A DNA stretch of 64,000 nucleotides from Corynebacterium lujinxingii (GCF_014490555.1 NZ_CP061032.1:1736001-1800000); one strand, 5' to 3'. Shown: positions 1 through 8,221, numbered from the stretch's first letter. Program-made: numbers and translations. Notes: a model not told the origin generated them from the sequence alone.

Positions 1-525
1 CGGCGGATCTGACCGCATGAAGCGCTCAGTGATACGCACGCAGCCCATCTGGGTGGACATTGCGCGGATGCCTTCGTCGGTTTCCATCACGAACTCAGTA
101 GAGCCGCCGCCGAGGTCGATCACGCAGAACGGGCCGCGGGCGGGATCGAGATCGGCTGTGGCGCCAGCGAAGGACAACGCTGCCTCTTCTTCACCGGAGA
201 TCACCTCGGCAACCGCACCCGATTGAATCTGGCCGAGCAGCTCCCGGGTCATGGCGAAAAAGTCCTCGCGGTTGGCGGCGTCGCGGGTGGCGGAGGTGGC
301 CACCATGCGCACGCGGGTGACGTTCTCACTCTGCATTTCGTCGACGTAGTCCGCAAGTGCCACGCGGGTGCGTTCGATAGCCTCGGGCGCGAACTGGCCC
401 GTCTCGTCGACGCCTTGGCCAAGGCGGACGATGGTGTTGCAGCGGGAAACCTCGCCGGTCTCGGTGTCGTGGATCAGCAGACGAATGGAGTTGGTGCCAC
501 AGTCCACGGCGGCGACACGGGTCAT
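1..525 (-). CDS. ppx: Ppx/GppA-family exopolyphosphatase, 3' end cut by window edge
   Basis: The N-terminal 175 residues of an ASKHA-fold phosphatase that hydrolyses inorganic polyphosphate and/or pppGpp in the cytoplasm. The first phosphate-binding loop reads VAAVDCGTNSIRLLI near residues 4-18, and the second, IDLGGGSTEF, lies near 153-162; both are standard for the family. The C-terminal half lies outside the window. The ATG overlaps the TGA of the upstream DUF501 gene, so the two are probably co-transcribed and translationally coupled. Corynebacteria usually carry two Ppx paralogues. This one, in the eno neighbourhood, corresponds by position to Ppx2 of C. glutamicum; that is inference from gene order. 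Confidence 0.9.
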   Translation of the reverse strand, partial: MTRVAAVDCGTNSIRLLIHDTETGEVSRCNTIVRLGQGVDETGQFAPEAIERTRVALADYVDEMQSENVTRVRMVATSATRDAANREDFFAMTRELLGQIQSGAVAEVISGEEEAALSFAGATADLDPARGPFCVIDLGGGSTEFVMETDEGIRAMSTQMGCVRITERFMRSDPP

Positions 526-1085
526 ACCAGCCCCTCCCCCGCTTCCTCGAGCGTGATCCCGAGATCGTCGAGTGTGGGCCAGTCGGCTGGGATCGCGGTG
601 CCGCGCAGGTTGGCGTGCTCGGCGGCCAGAGCAACTGCCTCGGTGCCGAAGCGAAGGCGCTCCGGGCCTTCGGCAAGCGCGTAGGCAATAAGCACGTGGA
701 GGCATTTCACACGCTCCGGCATGCCGCCGCCGGAGAAGTCGGTGCCCAAGTCATCGATAGCGTTGCGCTCAGCGAGGTAATGCTCGTGCGCGGCCTGGTA
801 GTCGCGGCGCAAAGCCTCCCCTTCCTCAGTGTCGGCGTTGAGGCGGGATTCCATCCACTTCATCACTTGTGCGACCTCGAGGCGGGACGCCTCGGCGGTC
901 AGGCGCGGATCGGTGAGGTAGTAGAGGGTGGGAAACGGGGTGCCGTCGTCAAGCTTTGGCGCCGTTCTCACTACCGCTGGCTGATCGTCGGGCGTGGTGT
1001 AGGCGATTTCCAGAACACCGCGCGGGGTGCGGCCGAGCTGCTCGGCAACGGTGGCCAGTTGTGCGTCAGTTGGAGGGGTGTGCAT
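522..1085 (-). CDS. DUF501 family protein
   Basis: A 187-residue cytoplasmic protein of the DUF501 family, which has no established biochemical role but is conserved in actinobacteria between the septum-formation initiator and ppx genes, exactly as here. Visible blocks are a basic and hydrophobic N-terminal part with a YYLTDPRLTAEASRLE stretch near residues 52-67, a YLAERNAID segment mid-protein, and a CLHVLIAYALAEG helix in the C-terminal third. ATG at 1085 was chosen because the upstream extension of the frame runs through the divIC-like gene. It starts 5 bp after that gene and overlaps ppx by 4 bp, so it is the middle gene of a three-gene operon. Confidence 0.85.
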   Translation of the reverse strand: MHTPPTDAQLATVAEQLGRTPRGVLEIAYTTPDDQPAVVRTAPKLDDGTPFPTLYYLTDPRLTAEASRLEVAQVMKWMESRLNADTEEGEALRRDYQAAHEHYLAERNAIDDLGTDFSGGGMPERVKCLHVLIAYALAEGPERLRFGTEAVALAAEHANLRGTAIPADWPTLDDLGITLEEAGEGLV

Positions 1086-1090
1086 GCGGG

Positions 1091-1615
1091 CTATTCTCCC
1101 ACATGCTCCTCCTCTACCGCTGCCGGCACCGCGCGCAGGGAATCCCACAGCACCTCGGACCACTCGCGCTCGTCGGGGGTGTCGTCGGCGGCGGTGGTGA
1201 TGTTGTCGGGGGCGGACATGCGGGGGTCGATGATGCGCCAGACGGTTTCGCCCTCCTCTACCACGCCGAGGCGACGACGAGCCTCCTGGCGGATGAATGC
1301 GTCGTCCTCGTACATGGCGATGTCGCTCTCCAGGGCCTGCTTCTGGGCCTCGAGACGCGCGATGGATTCCTCGGCGCGCGCGATCTCGGCACGGCCCTCG
1401 TAGTAGTTGCGCAGGGGTGCAGCAATCGCCAGCAGGACGAGCAGGATCACGCCGATAAGGATGGCCACGCTCGCCATGTCCTGTTTCGGAAAGGCCCGCG
1501 CGCGCATGGTGCGGGAGCGTTGTTTGCGCTCGCGGGCGCGCTCGGCACGCTCCGCGTCGCGGCTGGCGACGGGCACCGTGTGCGACTTGCGGGGACGTGG
1601 CGGGCGCTTCTTCAT
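1091..1615 (-). CDS. septum formation initiator family protein (FtsB/DivIC-like)
   Basis: A 174-residue bitopic membrane protein: a very basic cytoplasmic N-terminus (residues 1-45), one transmembrane helix near 47-66, then a coiled coil (about 70-100) rich in E, A and R, followed by the family's conserved tail (EEGETVWRI). DivIC/FtsB proteins form a complex with FtsL and FtsQ in the divisome. In C. glutamicum a homologue sits next to eno; here two genes intervene. A TAGACT hexamer at 1624-1629 ends 8 nt before the ATG and includes the stop codon of the preceding SWIM gene, so a leaderless transcript starting at the ATG is plausible. Confidence 0.88.
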   Translation of the reverse strand: MKKRPPRPRKSHTVPVASRDAERAERARERKQRSRTMRARAFPKQDMASVAILIGVILLVLLAIAAPLRNYYEGRAEIARAEESIARLEAQKQALESDIAMYEDDAFIRQEARRRLGVVEEGETVWRIIDPRMSAPDNITTAADDTPDEREWSEVLWDSLRAVPAAVEEEHVGE

Positions 1616-1626
1616 AGGTAAGCAGT

Positions 1627-3267
1627 CTAGATGCGCTCGAGGATTTCGCGGACTGCGGCGCGGCAGGCATAGCGGTCGCGGAGGTCGTCGATACGCTTGT
1701 TGAAAAGCTCGGTGGCCGCGGCGTCGTCGGCGACGAACTTGCGGATGTCGCGCAGCTCCGCCTCGAGGCGCTTGTACGACGGCAGGTCGCCGGCGTCGGC
1801 GAAGTGCTCCGGCAAGTGGAACATCAACTCGGTGCCCTTGGCGCGGTTGACGTTCACGCCGATCGCGGTACCCATCTCGAAGACCAGCTCCGGGTCTAAC
1901 TCGTCGGGGCGGGGGTGCTCGGTGGCGATGCGGTAGCCGAGGTCGAAGTCGTCGAAACGCATCGCCATCTGCAGCTGCAGGTTGGCGCGCAGCCACGACG
2001 GTGCCGCGGCGACGACCTCTTCGGCCATCTCGCGGGTCACGCCGTCCTCGGCGAGCAGGTCGCGAAGGCCCTGGCCCGGGTGGGCTTTGGCGAAGTCCTT
2101 GCGGAAGCGCAGCAGCGCGCCGGTACCCCAGTAGCGGTCCAGGCGGGAGGTGAGCGCCTCGAGCGAGACACCGGTGCCGCCCAGGCCCAGGCGCTTCTTA
2201 CTCACGCGCTCCTTGGCGGCTTCCTCGAGCAGGTCGCGGGCATCGCTATCACGCCCGCGCTCCTCGTAGAACTCGAGCAACTCGTCGCCGGAGAGCATCT
2301 GCTCGAGCGCGATGTCGTCGCCGCACAGACGGGCGATGCCTTCGCGCAGGTACTCCAGGGAGTCGTCATAAAGCACATGGGTGACGGCCTTATCCAGGCG
2401 GCGCTCAATCTCGTCGATGGCCTGGATGTCCAGCCAGTTGGCGTAGTCGGCCAAGTCGGGCTCGCCGAAGCCGGACTCGTCAAAGACCAAGGTGGAGATC
2501 CACTCCACCACCTCGCCCGGTGTCGGCGGCTTCTGGCGGTAGGCGGCCAGGTGCAGGATGATCGCGGTGCGGTAGGCGTCCGCGAGCGTGCCGTAGGTGT
2601 CGTCGGAACGCAACAGCATCTGGCCGATGCCCTCGGTGGCGTCCTCGAGCGGGCGGATCAACTCCGCGCCCCAGCCGCGGTCGATGCACGACGAGCAGAC
2701 GTCGAGCAACTCGAACCACTCCTGCGCCACCTCCGCGGTCAAACGCGCGGACCAACCCGGGTTCTTGCGCTTCAGGCGGTCCACACGCTCCGCGATTCGC
2801 TTGCCGACGGCCCCCGCACCGCCCACATGCTCCGCCGCACCAACCTCCAGCGCGAGGTCCACACCAGGCTTGGCAACTCTTAGGTCGCGGACCAAATCCA
2901 CCAACTGCTCGCGGTTCAGCCCGGTGATGTAGGAATCGATCGGGTCGTCGAGCACCGCGGCGCTTGCGGCTGCCTCGCGGGTGTCGGCGGTAAACACGTC
3001 GCCGTCGCTGTTAATGGCCTTCAGTGCGGTGGCAACGCAGTGACGGCACCACTCGTGCTCGATCGCGCAATCGCACAGCGCGACGATGTCCGTGCCCTCG
3101 ATGTCGAGGCGCACGTGGTACTCGTGCGGCGCAGTGACGGTCGCGCGGATGTGCTCGTCGCTACGCTGCGTGATCTCCACGCGCGACGGCTCGATTTTCT
3201 GGCCTCTGTCGAAACTCGCGTGATCGGTCAGATCCGCGATGGTGTCGACGGTGAGGTTGGCGAACAT
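1627..3267 (-). CDS. SWIM zinc finger domain-containing protein
   Basis: A 546-residue protein with a SWIM zinc-finger in the N-terminal region: Cys65 and Cys67, then Cys74 and His76 (C-x-C-x6-C-x-H). SWIM fingers are found in DNA- or protein-binding proteins, often with helicases or nucleases. The rest is mostly alpha-helical and acidic, compatible with tetratricopeptide-like helical repeats, but I see no catalytic motif. The ATG at 3267 is preferred over an upstream TTG (3327) because a TAAGGT hexamer at 3275-3280 ends 7 nt before it, the spacing of a leaderless start. The gene is not part of the usual eno-divIC block and may be a lineage-specific insertion. Function unknown. Confidence 0.8.
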   Translation of the reverse strand: MFANLTVDTIADLTDHASFDRGQKIEPSRVEITQRSDEHIRATVTAPHEYHVRLDIEGTDIVALCDCAIEHEWCRHCVATALKAINSDGDVFTADTREAAASAAVLDDPIDSYITGLNREQLVDLVRDLRVAKPGVDLALEVGAAEHVGGAGAVGKRIAERVDRLKRKNPGWSARLTAEVAQEWFELLDVCSSCIDRGWGAELIRPLEDATEGIGQMLLRSDDTYGTLADAYRTAIILHLAAYRQKPPTPGEVVEWISTLVFDESGFGEPDLADYANWLDIQAIDEIERRLDKAVTHVLYDDSLEYLREGIARLCGDDIALEQMLSGDELLEFYEERGRDSDARDLLEEAAKERVSKKRLGLGGTGVSLEALTSRLDRYWGTGALLRFRKDFAKAHPGQGLRDLLAEDGVTREMAEEVVAAAPSWLRANLQLQMAMRFDDFDLGYRIATEHPRPDELDPELVFEMGTAIGVNVNRAKGTELMFHLPEHFADAGDLPSYKRLEAELRDIRKFVADDAAATELFNKRIDDLRDRYACRAAVREILERI

Positions 3268-3345
3268 GGTGCCCACCTTACGGTCGCGCCCCGACCCTGC
3301 GGGCCAAAGCTGGTTTCGTACAGTCACCCGCGAGAGTGTACGGGT

Positions 3346-4098
3346 TTAACGCCAACTTTGTATATCTGGATCCCATCGTTTCAGTTGCTCTTCGGCTCGA
3401 GCGTCGATGATGCCCGGGACGAGCGCCAAACGATTAATCCACTCGGTTCTGTCCTCCACCGAAGACGCTTCAGCGCTCAACTCGGCGACCAACTGTTTTC
3501 CGGACTTCGCCTCGTAGTAGCGGGCTGATGGAGCAAGCCTGTTCGCGAGGTCGTCGATACGCACGCCCTCCTTCCGGAGAGCGTCCGCGACAAGGTCTGC
3601 TAGGTACCCGCGCTCAATCTTGGCCTCGGCCAAATCACCAACGGTGCGTGCGACACTCGTCACCGGCAGCCCGTCCACAGACACGATGTCTTCCTCAGGA
3701 AGATCACGACGGGTGAGGATTCGGACTCCTTGCTGCCGCGTTTGCTTCGTACCTTCAGTGGAGAAGGTCAGGTTCGGTGGGATGAGGCGGCCGATCCCGT
3801 GGATGAGAGCAGCCGACTCGTGTGAGACCACCACGGGCTGCTCGTCCTCCCAGCGCTCGTCGATGAACTTCTTCGGCTCGAGAGATAGCCACGCCGCCCG
3901 AATCTCATCGTGGGGCCCACCCTGATGGGACGGCAGCAGGTAGACGCCATGCCGCGCTCGGTCAAGATCACCACGCTCCGCGAGGCGGGACAGCTGCAGG
4001 CGTTCAATCCCCTCCCGTCCCGCTTGACCAGTGGTGACGATGCCCCACTGGTCCGAGGCGACCATCTCTAAAGTCGCCAGGACGTCTGCACGCTTCAC
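3346..4098 (-). CDS. AbiEi-like antitoxin/transcriptional regulator, orphan
   Basis: A 250-residue protein with the AbiEi layout: an N-terminal winged helix (about residues 1-60, including GIVTTGQAGREGIERLQLSRL and the wing RARHGVYLL), then the AbiEi domain with the characteristic HESAALIHGIG (about 93-103) and a VTSVARTVGDLAE segment (about 147-159). AbiEi antitoxins normally repress their own operon and counter an AbiEii nucleotidyltransferase toxin encoded directly downstream. No AbiEii gene is present on either side. The start is GTG with a strong Shine-Dalgarno (AAGGAGGG), unlike the leaderless genes around it. A four-box inverted array lies upstream. It may act as a solitary regulator or be a module remnant. 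Confidence 0.75.
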   Translation of the reverse strand: MKRADVLATLEMVASDQWGIVTTGQAGREGIERLQLSRLAERGDLDRARHGVYLLPSHQGGPHDEIRAAWLSLEPKKFIDERWEDEQPVVVSHESAALIHGIGRLIPPNLTFSTEGTKQTRQQGVRILTRRDLPEEDIVSVDGLPVTSVARTVGDLAEAKIERGYLADLVADALRKEGVRIDDLANRLAPSARYYEAKSGKQLVAELSAEASSVEDRTEWINRLALVPGIIDARAEEQLKRWDPDIQSWR

Positions 4099-4115
4099 CG
4101 ACCCCTCCTTTTGCG

Positions 4116-4184
4116 TTTGTATCCGCGATTGCGGACGATTGTATCACTCATAGAGATACAATCGTCCGCCTATTTCGATACAAA
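4116..4184. promoter_or_regulatory. nested inverted-repeat operator upstream of the AbiEi-like gene
   Basis: Four copies of the half-site TTGTATC/GATACAA lie around one dyad centred at about 4150: TTGTATC at 4117-4123 and 4139-4145, GATACAA at 4155-4161 and 4177-4183. Half-sites on each side are exactly 22 bp apart (two helical turns). The inner pair belongs to a perfect 15 bp inverted repeat (4131-4145 / 4155-4169, spacer 9). This is what a cooperatively binding, autoregulating AbiEi protein would be expected to use; binding is inferred. Confidence 0.7.
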
Positions 4185-4208
4185 TGTCAACCACGAGGGT
4201 AAAGAAGT

Positions 4209-4235
4209 GGCCCCGCACCGATCACGGGCGGGGCC
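4209..4235 (-). terminator. probable intrinsic terminator of eno
   Basis: GGCCCCGC (4209-4216) pairs with GCGGGGCC (4228-4235) across an 11 nt loop. On the minus strand the stem is followed by a T-rich stretch (ACTTCTTT). It lies 24 bp beyond the eno stop codon. Confidence 0.6.
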
Positions 4236-4258
4236 GGGCCGTAGCGGTGAGCTACTGC

Positions 4259-5536
4259 CTACTTTTTGAAGCGCGGGAAGGCGTCGCGGCCGGCGTAGAC
4301 GGCGGCGTCGTGAAGCAACTGCTCGATGCGCAGCAGCTGGTTGTACTTCGCCACACGCTCGGAACGCGCCGGCGCACCGGTCTTGATCTGGCCGCAGGAC
4401 AGCGCGACGGCGAGATCCGCGATGGTGGTGTCCTCGGTCTCGCCGGAGCGGTGGGACATCATCGTGCGGTAGCCGTTGCGGTGCGCGAGCTCGACGGCGT
4501 CGAGAGTCTCGGTCAGGGTGCCGATCTGGTTGACCTTGACCAGAAGCGCGTTGGCGGCACCCTTGTCGATGCCCTCCTGCAGGCGCTTCGGGTTGGTGAC
4601 AAACAGGTCGTCGCCGACGATCTGCACCTTGTCGCCCAGCTGCTCGGTCATCGCGACGTAGCCGTCCCAGTCGTTCTCGTCCAGCGGGTCCTCGATGGAG
4701 ACGATCGGGTACTGCTCGACCAGGTCCGCGTAGACCTTGATCATCTCCTCCGCGGAGTGGCTTCCGCCCTCGAAGTTGTAGGTGCCGTTTTTGTAGAACT
4801 CGGAGGAGGCGACGTCGAGGGCGAGCGCGACGTCGTCGCCAAGCTTGTAGCCCGCCTTCTCAATCGCCTCGACGATGAGATCCAGCGCGGCCTTGGTGGA
4901 GTCGACGGACGGGGCGAAGCCGCCCTCGTCGCCAAGACCGGTGGACAGGCCCTTCGAGGAGATCACGGACTTCAGCGCGTGGTAGACCTCGGTACCCATG
5001 CGCAGCGCCTCGGAGAAGGTTTCCGCGCCGATCGGGGCGATCATGAACTCCTGGACGTCCACACCGGAATCCGCATGCGCGCCGCCGTTGAGGATGTTCA
5101 TCATCGGCACCGGCAGGATGTGCGCGTTCGGGCCGCCGATGTAGCGGAACAGCGGCAGGTTCGCCGACTTCGCCGCGGCCTTCGCCACAGCCATCGACGC
5201 GCCGAGCATCGCGTTCGCGCCCAGGTTCTTCTTGTTGTCCGTGCCGTCCAGCTCGATCATGGTGTTATCGATCAGGCGCTGGTCGTCGGCCTCGTAGGCG
5301 TCCAGGCGGTCCGCGATGGCCTCGTTGACGTTCTTGACAGCCTTGAGCACGCCCTTGCCGCCGTAGCGCTCGTCGCCGTCGCGAAGCTCATGCGCCTCGT
5401 GCTCACCCGTGGACGCGCCGGACGGCACCGCCGCGACACCAACGGAATCGTCCGAGAGCAGCACCTCCACCTCGACGGTCGGATTACCGCGCGAATCGAG
5501 GATCTCACGGGCGAAGATGTGCATGATGTCGGACAT
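4259..5536 (-). CDS. eno: enolase (phosphopyruvate hydratase)
   Basis: A 425-residue enolase that interconverts 2-phosphoglycerate and phosphoenolpyruvate in glycolysis and gluconeogenesis. Hallmarks are AREILDSRGNPTVEVE near the N-terminus, ILNGGAHAD, GDEGGFAPS near residue 200 with the catalytic Glu region, the Mg-binding SIEDPLDENDWDG, and SHRSGETED with the catalytic Ser/His loop. The length is normal. ATG at 5536 is preceded by GAAGGAGAC, a good ribosome binding site, and the upstream in-frame extension is not conserved-looking. It is the longest uninterrupted conserved gene in the first 10 kb and carries none of the 14-mer motifs discussed in the findings. Confidence 0.98.
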   Translation of the reverse strand: MSDIMHIFAREILDSRGNPTVEVEVLLSDDSVGVAAVPSGASTGEHEAHELRDGDERYGGKGVLKAVKNVNEAIADRLDAYEADDQRLIDNTMIELDGTDNKKNLGANAMLGASMAVAKAAAKSANLPLFRYIGGPNAHILPVPMMNILNGGAHADSGVDVQEFMIAPIGAETFSEALRMGTEVYHALKSVISSKGLSTGLGDEGGFAPSVDSTKAALDLIVEAIEKAGYKLGDDVALALDVASSEFYKNGTYNFEGGSHSAEEMIKVYADLVEQYPIVSIEDPLDENDWDGYVAMTEQLGDKVQIVGDDLFVTNPKRLQEGIDKGAANALLVKVNQIGTLTETLDAVELAHRNGYRTMMSHRSGETEDTTIADLAVALSCGQIKTGAPARSERVAKYNQLLRIEQLLHDAAVYAGRDAFPRFKK

Positions 5537-5587
5537 AGTGTCTCCTTCACGTGGACGTTGCTTGCCGACGACCACTCTACCGCGTCA

Positions 5588-6391
5588 CTACCTATGCGCG
5601 GGCTGGTTCATCGCGTAATTGGCCGCCGCGTCCCGCACGCGCGCCACGTAGTCGCTGGACTGATTGTACGCGAAGATCGCGCTCGTCCAGCCCTCCTCCG
5701 TTGCCATATCGCGCGTGCGGCCGCCGGAGTTGCACAACAGGTTCGCAGCACCGAGGGCGGCGTCGTCGATCTGCTGCGGGTTCGCATGCCCGTCGCCGTC
5801 GGCGTCGCGGCCGTAGCGGCGCCAGGACTCCGGGATGAACTGCATGGGGCCCACGGCGCGGTCGAACTCTTTGTCGTTGTCCATCTCGCCGTTGTCCGTG
5901 TCGTGGACCTTAGCGAAGCCCTCGCCGTCCAGCGCCGGGCCCACGATCGGCGGCTGCGGGTAGCCGTTCTGGTCCAGGCGCGAGGTGTCGAAGCGGCCCG
6001 AGTACGTGCCGTGGCGCGTTTCCACCCAGCCGACGCCGGCGAGGGTGTTCCACGTGATGTGGCACTCCGGCCACGCCTCCTGCGCGATCAGCGCCGCGTT
6101 GGCGTAGGCGCGCACAGCTTGGCCGGACATGTTGGTGGCGTTGCCGATGTCCTGGGACCAGTCGAAGAGCTGGTCTGCGGTGCGGCCCGGCGCGTGGACG
6201 TCGATTGCCGGCGGCGCTTCCGCAGCTGCCGGCGGGACGGTGTGCGGCGCGGGCGGCTTCGGCTGGATGCTTTCGACGTTGAACGCGGAGAGCACCCAGG
6301 CAACGAGTGCGACGACGGCTACGACGGCCGTGGCCGCGGCGAGCACGCCGACGCAGCCGCAGCCGCGGGCAACGCGTCGCGGAAGGATCAT
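5588..6391 (-). CDS. membrane-anchored lytic murein transglycosylase-like protein
   Basis: A 267-residue exported protein: a short basic N-terminus, a hydrophobic anchor at about residues 13-36 (VGVLAAATAVVAVVALVAWV), a Pro/Ala-rich linker to about residue 65, then a transglycosylase (MltB/SLT-like) domain. The domain has AGVGWVETRHG with the likely catalytic Glu, VGPMQFIPESWRRYG and a C-terminal IFAYNQSSDYVARV segment, all typical of actinobacterial peptidoglycan transglycosylases. It is expected to cleave glycan strands outside the membrane. ATG at 6391 is chosen over a TTG at 6436 because a TAGAAT hexamer (6400-6405) lies 8 nt before it. It sits between eno and the PorB-like gene. Confidence 0.82.
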   Translation of the reverse strand: MILPRRVARGCGCVGVLAAATAVVAVVALVAWVLSAFNVESIQPKPPAPHTVPPAAAEAPPAIDVHAPGRTADQLFDWSQDIGNATNMSGQAVRAYANAALIAQEAWPECHITWNTLAGVGWVETRHGTYSGRFDTSRLDQNGYPQPPIVGPALDGEGFAKVHDTDNGEMDNDKEFDRAVGPMQFIPESWRRYGRDADGDGHANPQQIDDAALGAANLLCNSGGRTRDMATEEGWTSAIFAYNQSSDYVARVRDAAANYAMNQPAHR

Positions 6392-6408
6392 GGGGGCGAA
6401 TTCTACCG

Positions 6409-6430
6409 GTAGGGAAAAACCTGAATTCGT
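6409..6430 (-). repeat. short repeat copy 1 (GAATTCAGGTTT family)
   Basis: On the minus strand this 22-mer matches 10970-10991 (plus strand) at 20 of 22 positions; a shorter 14 nt match lies at 9192-9205. This copy occupies the region just upstream of the -10 element of the transglycosylase gene. Confidence 0.6.
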
Positions 6431-6523
6431 CGGCAAGCAACAATTGTCTCATTCGTCACATGCGCAACACGTGTAACGGTTATGATGCTTGTCGACCATC
6501 CACTCTCTCCCGAAAGGACCCCC

Positions 6524-6946
6524 ATGCGTCGCCTCACCTCCGCCCTTGCCGCCGGGCTTATCGCCGTCTCCGCCTTCGCCGGCACCGCCGCCCCTGCCCA
6601 GGCCCAGAGCCTCGAACTGATCCGCCTGCTCAACGGCAACATCGCCACCACCAACTGCGACGCCCTGCGCACCGGCCTGACCGCCACCCGCATGGTGAAC
6701 AAGGACACCACGCGCGCTCAGCTGGTCTCGAACCTCAACGCCGTCGTCGGCAATGATGCTGCGCTGCGTCTCGTCTCCGCAGGCACTGTTGGTTCGGTTG
6801 CGGACCGCGCGCTGGAGTGCGGCATCGTCAAGCCGGACCCGGCCACCCCGCTGGATCAGATCATCGCCGGCTCCTCGCAGCTGTCGTCGCGCGCGGGCCT
6901 GCCGGATATCCGCAACTTCCTCCCGGCGCTGCCGGCTACTCGCTAG
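6524..6946 (+). CDS. small secreted protein, candidate PorB/PorC-type cell-wall channel
   Basis: A 140-residue protein with a classical signal peptide (MRRLTSALAAGLIAVSAFAG, cleavage after AQA near residue 27). The mature part is about 113 residues with exactly two cysteines (in TTNCDALRTGL and RALECGIVK) that could form one disulfide. It has Ala/Val-rich helices and an LVSAGTVGSVADRALECGIVK block. C. glutamicum encodes the anion channels PorB and PorC at this locus (between mazG and eno), and the Cys pair and size fit; the assignment rests on position and general resemblance, not on an alignment. GAAAGGA lies 6 nt before the ATG. Its last 11 bp overlap the convergent mazG gene. Confidence 0.6.
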   Translation: MRRLTSALAAGLIAVSAFAGTAAPAQAQSLELIRLLNGNIATTNCDALRTGLTATRMVNKDTTRAQLVSNLNAVVGNDAALRLVSAGTVGSVADRALECGIVKPDPATPLDQIIAGSSQLSSRAGLPDIRNFLPALPATR

Positions 6947-7529
6947 CCTTCCCCTCGGCCCACAACCGGTCCTGCGTGGCCTTGTCCACCAGGCCGTCCG
7001 AGCCGTCGAACAGGTAGGGCGCGCGAACGCGCATCTTTGCGACGAACGCCCCCGCCACATCACCAAACCCAAACGCACCCCGCTCGTCGGCGATCTCCGC
7101 GTGGAACAGCACCTGCAACAACAGGTCTGAGAGTTCCTTCTGCAGTTCGGAATCCGGCGCGTTGGTGCGGATCGCCTCGGCGACCTCCTCAGCCTCCTCC
7201 TCCAAGTAAGGCAGGAGGCTTTCGTGCGTCATCTCCTGCTCCCACTCGCCCCGGCGGCGGGCCTCATGCATCGTGCGCACAGCCTCTGCGACGGGATCGT
7301 CGAGGGAGGGGACTTTGACGAGCACGTGGTCGTCGTCAAGCACACGATCCGCGAACTTGGGATCCGTGGTGATGATCCAATGCCCGTCGCCGTCTGCGAC
7401 ATCCAGCGCCCAACGCACCGACACCGGCACCTCCGGCGAAAACTCCACACGGCCGCGGATCTGGCCGGCGAGGTGGAGTGGGATCATGTCGGGCCAACGG
7501 GCGTCGAGAAGCAGCACGGTCGCGGTCAT
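6936..7529 (-). CDS. mazG: MazG-family nucleotide pyrophosphohydrolase
   Basis: A 197-residue single-domain MazG protein that hydrolyses (d)NTPs to monophosphates and pyrophosphate, cleaning the nucleotide pool. The catalytic signature is visible as LPYLEEEAEEVAEAI (about residues 105-119; EExxE acidic cluster) followed by ELSDLLLQVLFHAEIADERG, with the second acidic pair near residue 135. The N-terminal 80 residues are a less conserved actinobacterial extension. A TACACT hexamer (7538-7543) ends 8 nt before the ATG, implying a leaderless message, and faces the promoter of the divergent gene at 7564. Confidence 0.88.
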   Translation of the reverse strand: MTATVLLLDARWPDMIPLHLAGQIRGRVEFSPEVPVSVRWALDVADGDGHWIITTDPKFADRVLDDDHVLVKVPSLDDPVAEAVRTMHEARRRGEWEQEMTHESLLPYLEEEAEEVAEAIRTNAPDSELQKELSDLLLQVLFHAEIADERGAFGFGDVAGAFVAKMRVRAPYLFDGSDGLVDKATQDRLWAEGKASE

Positions 7530-7537
7530 GGTGGGCA

Positions 7538-7556
7538 AGTGTAGGGCCTCTATGAT
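7538..7556. promoter_or_regulatory. overlapping divergent leaderless promoters (mazG / 7564 gene)
   Basis: Two -10 hexamers face away from each other: TACACT on the minus strand (7538-7543) for mazG and TATGAT on the plus strand (7551-7556), 7 nt before the ATG at 7564. They are 7 bp apart, so each core promoter lies across the other gene's start and RNA polymerase can probably occupy only one at a time. Confidence 0.65.
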
Positions 7557-7563
7557 GGTGCGC

Positions 7564-8208
7564 ATGACTCAGATCGCCGAAGCACTTGAAGCCATCAAAC
7601 CCAGCGCGCAGGACGTGCTGCAGGATTCCGTGACCTTCTCCCCCATCCGCTGGAAAACCGGCTGGCCGCACCACCTGCGCCGCGTGCCGCCGTTTCGCGA
7701 CGACGCCACCGCCACCATCACCCGCGCCGAAGTCTTCTCCTTCGCCGCCGACGTGCGTTCAGCCGATTTCGCCCGCGAGCAGATCATCGACTTCTTGGGC
7801 GCCTGCTTCGCGTACGTCGCCGGGCAGTCCAACCAGGTGATGCAGATGCAGGCGTTTTTGCGCAACAAGGGGAATGCTTCTCGCCTTTTGGGTGCGATTC
7901 GGAAGTTGGACGGTGCGGCGCCGGTGGATGCGTACGCGTCGCTGGTTGCCACCGGGCTGGCGCCGAAGTACGCCTCTGCCGTTGCGTATTTCCTGGCGGG
8001 CGAGCAAGACGCGTCGTCTGAGGCGCCGGTGATTATTTGCTCCAACCGGGCTCGTTTGGCGGGGCTGTCTGCGGAGGCGGATTGGTCGCCGGAGGATTAC
8101 GCGGCGTACCTTGCTGCGCTTTCGTCGGCGCGCGACGCTTACGATTCCTCGCTGCCGTTGGACGCGGTGGAGTGGGCGCTGCGGGAGTTCGCGCGCCGTT
8201 CCGAGTAG
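7564..8208 (+). CDS. conserved hypothetical protein (possible OGG-like helical fold)
   Basis: A 214-residue soluble protein with no signal peptide or membrane segment. It is mostly helical; a segment near residues 95-117 (MQAFLRNKGNASRLLGAIRKLDG) and a tail rich in aromatic and Leu residues are the most distinctive parts. Similar actinobacterial proteins are sometimes described as having an 8-oxoguanine-glycosylase-like fold, but I cannot see the helix-hairpin-helix GVG/D catalytic signature of active glycosylases here, so no enzymatic function is claimed. The start is fixed by TATGAT at 7551-7556, 7 nt before the ATG. An intrinsic terminator follows at 8222-8265. Confidence 0.7.
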   Translation: MTQIAEALEAIKPSAQDVLQDSVTFSPIRWKTGWPHHLRRVPPFRDDATATITRAEVFSFAADVRSADFAREQIIDFLGACFAYVAGQSNQVMQMQAFLRNKGNASRLLGAIRKLDGAAPVDAYASLVATGLAPKYASAVAYFLAGEQDASSEAPVIICSNRARLAGLSAEADWSPEDYAAYLAALSSARDAYDSSLPLDAVEWALREFARRSE

Positions 8209-8221
8209 GGAGTATGTGTGC

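Noticed and set aside
4184..6412. 742-codon open frame on the plus strand
   Set aside because: Antisense to eno and the transglycosylase gene; composition is the Val/Arg/Leu/Asp pattern of a high-GC shadow frame and it crosses two well supported genes.
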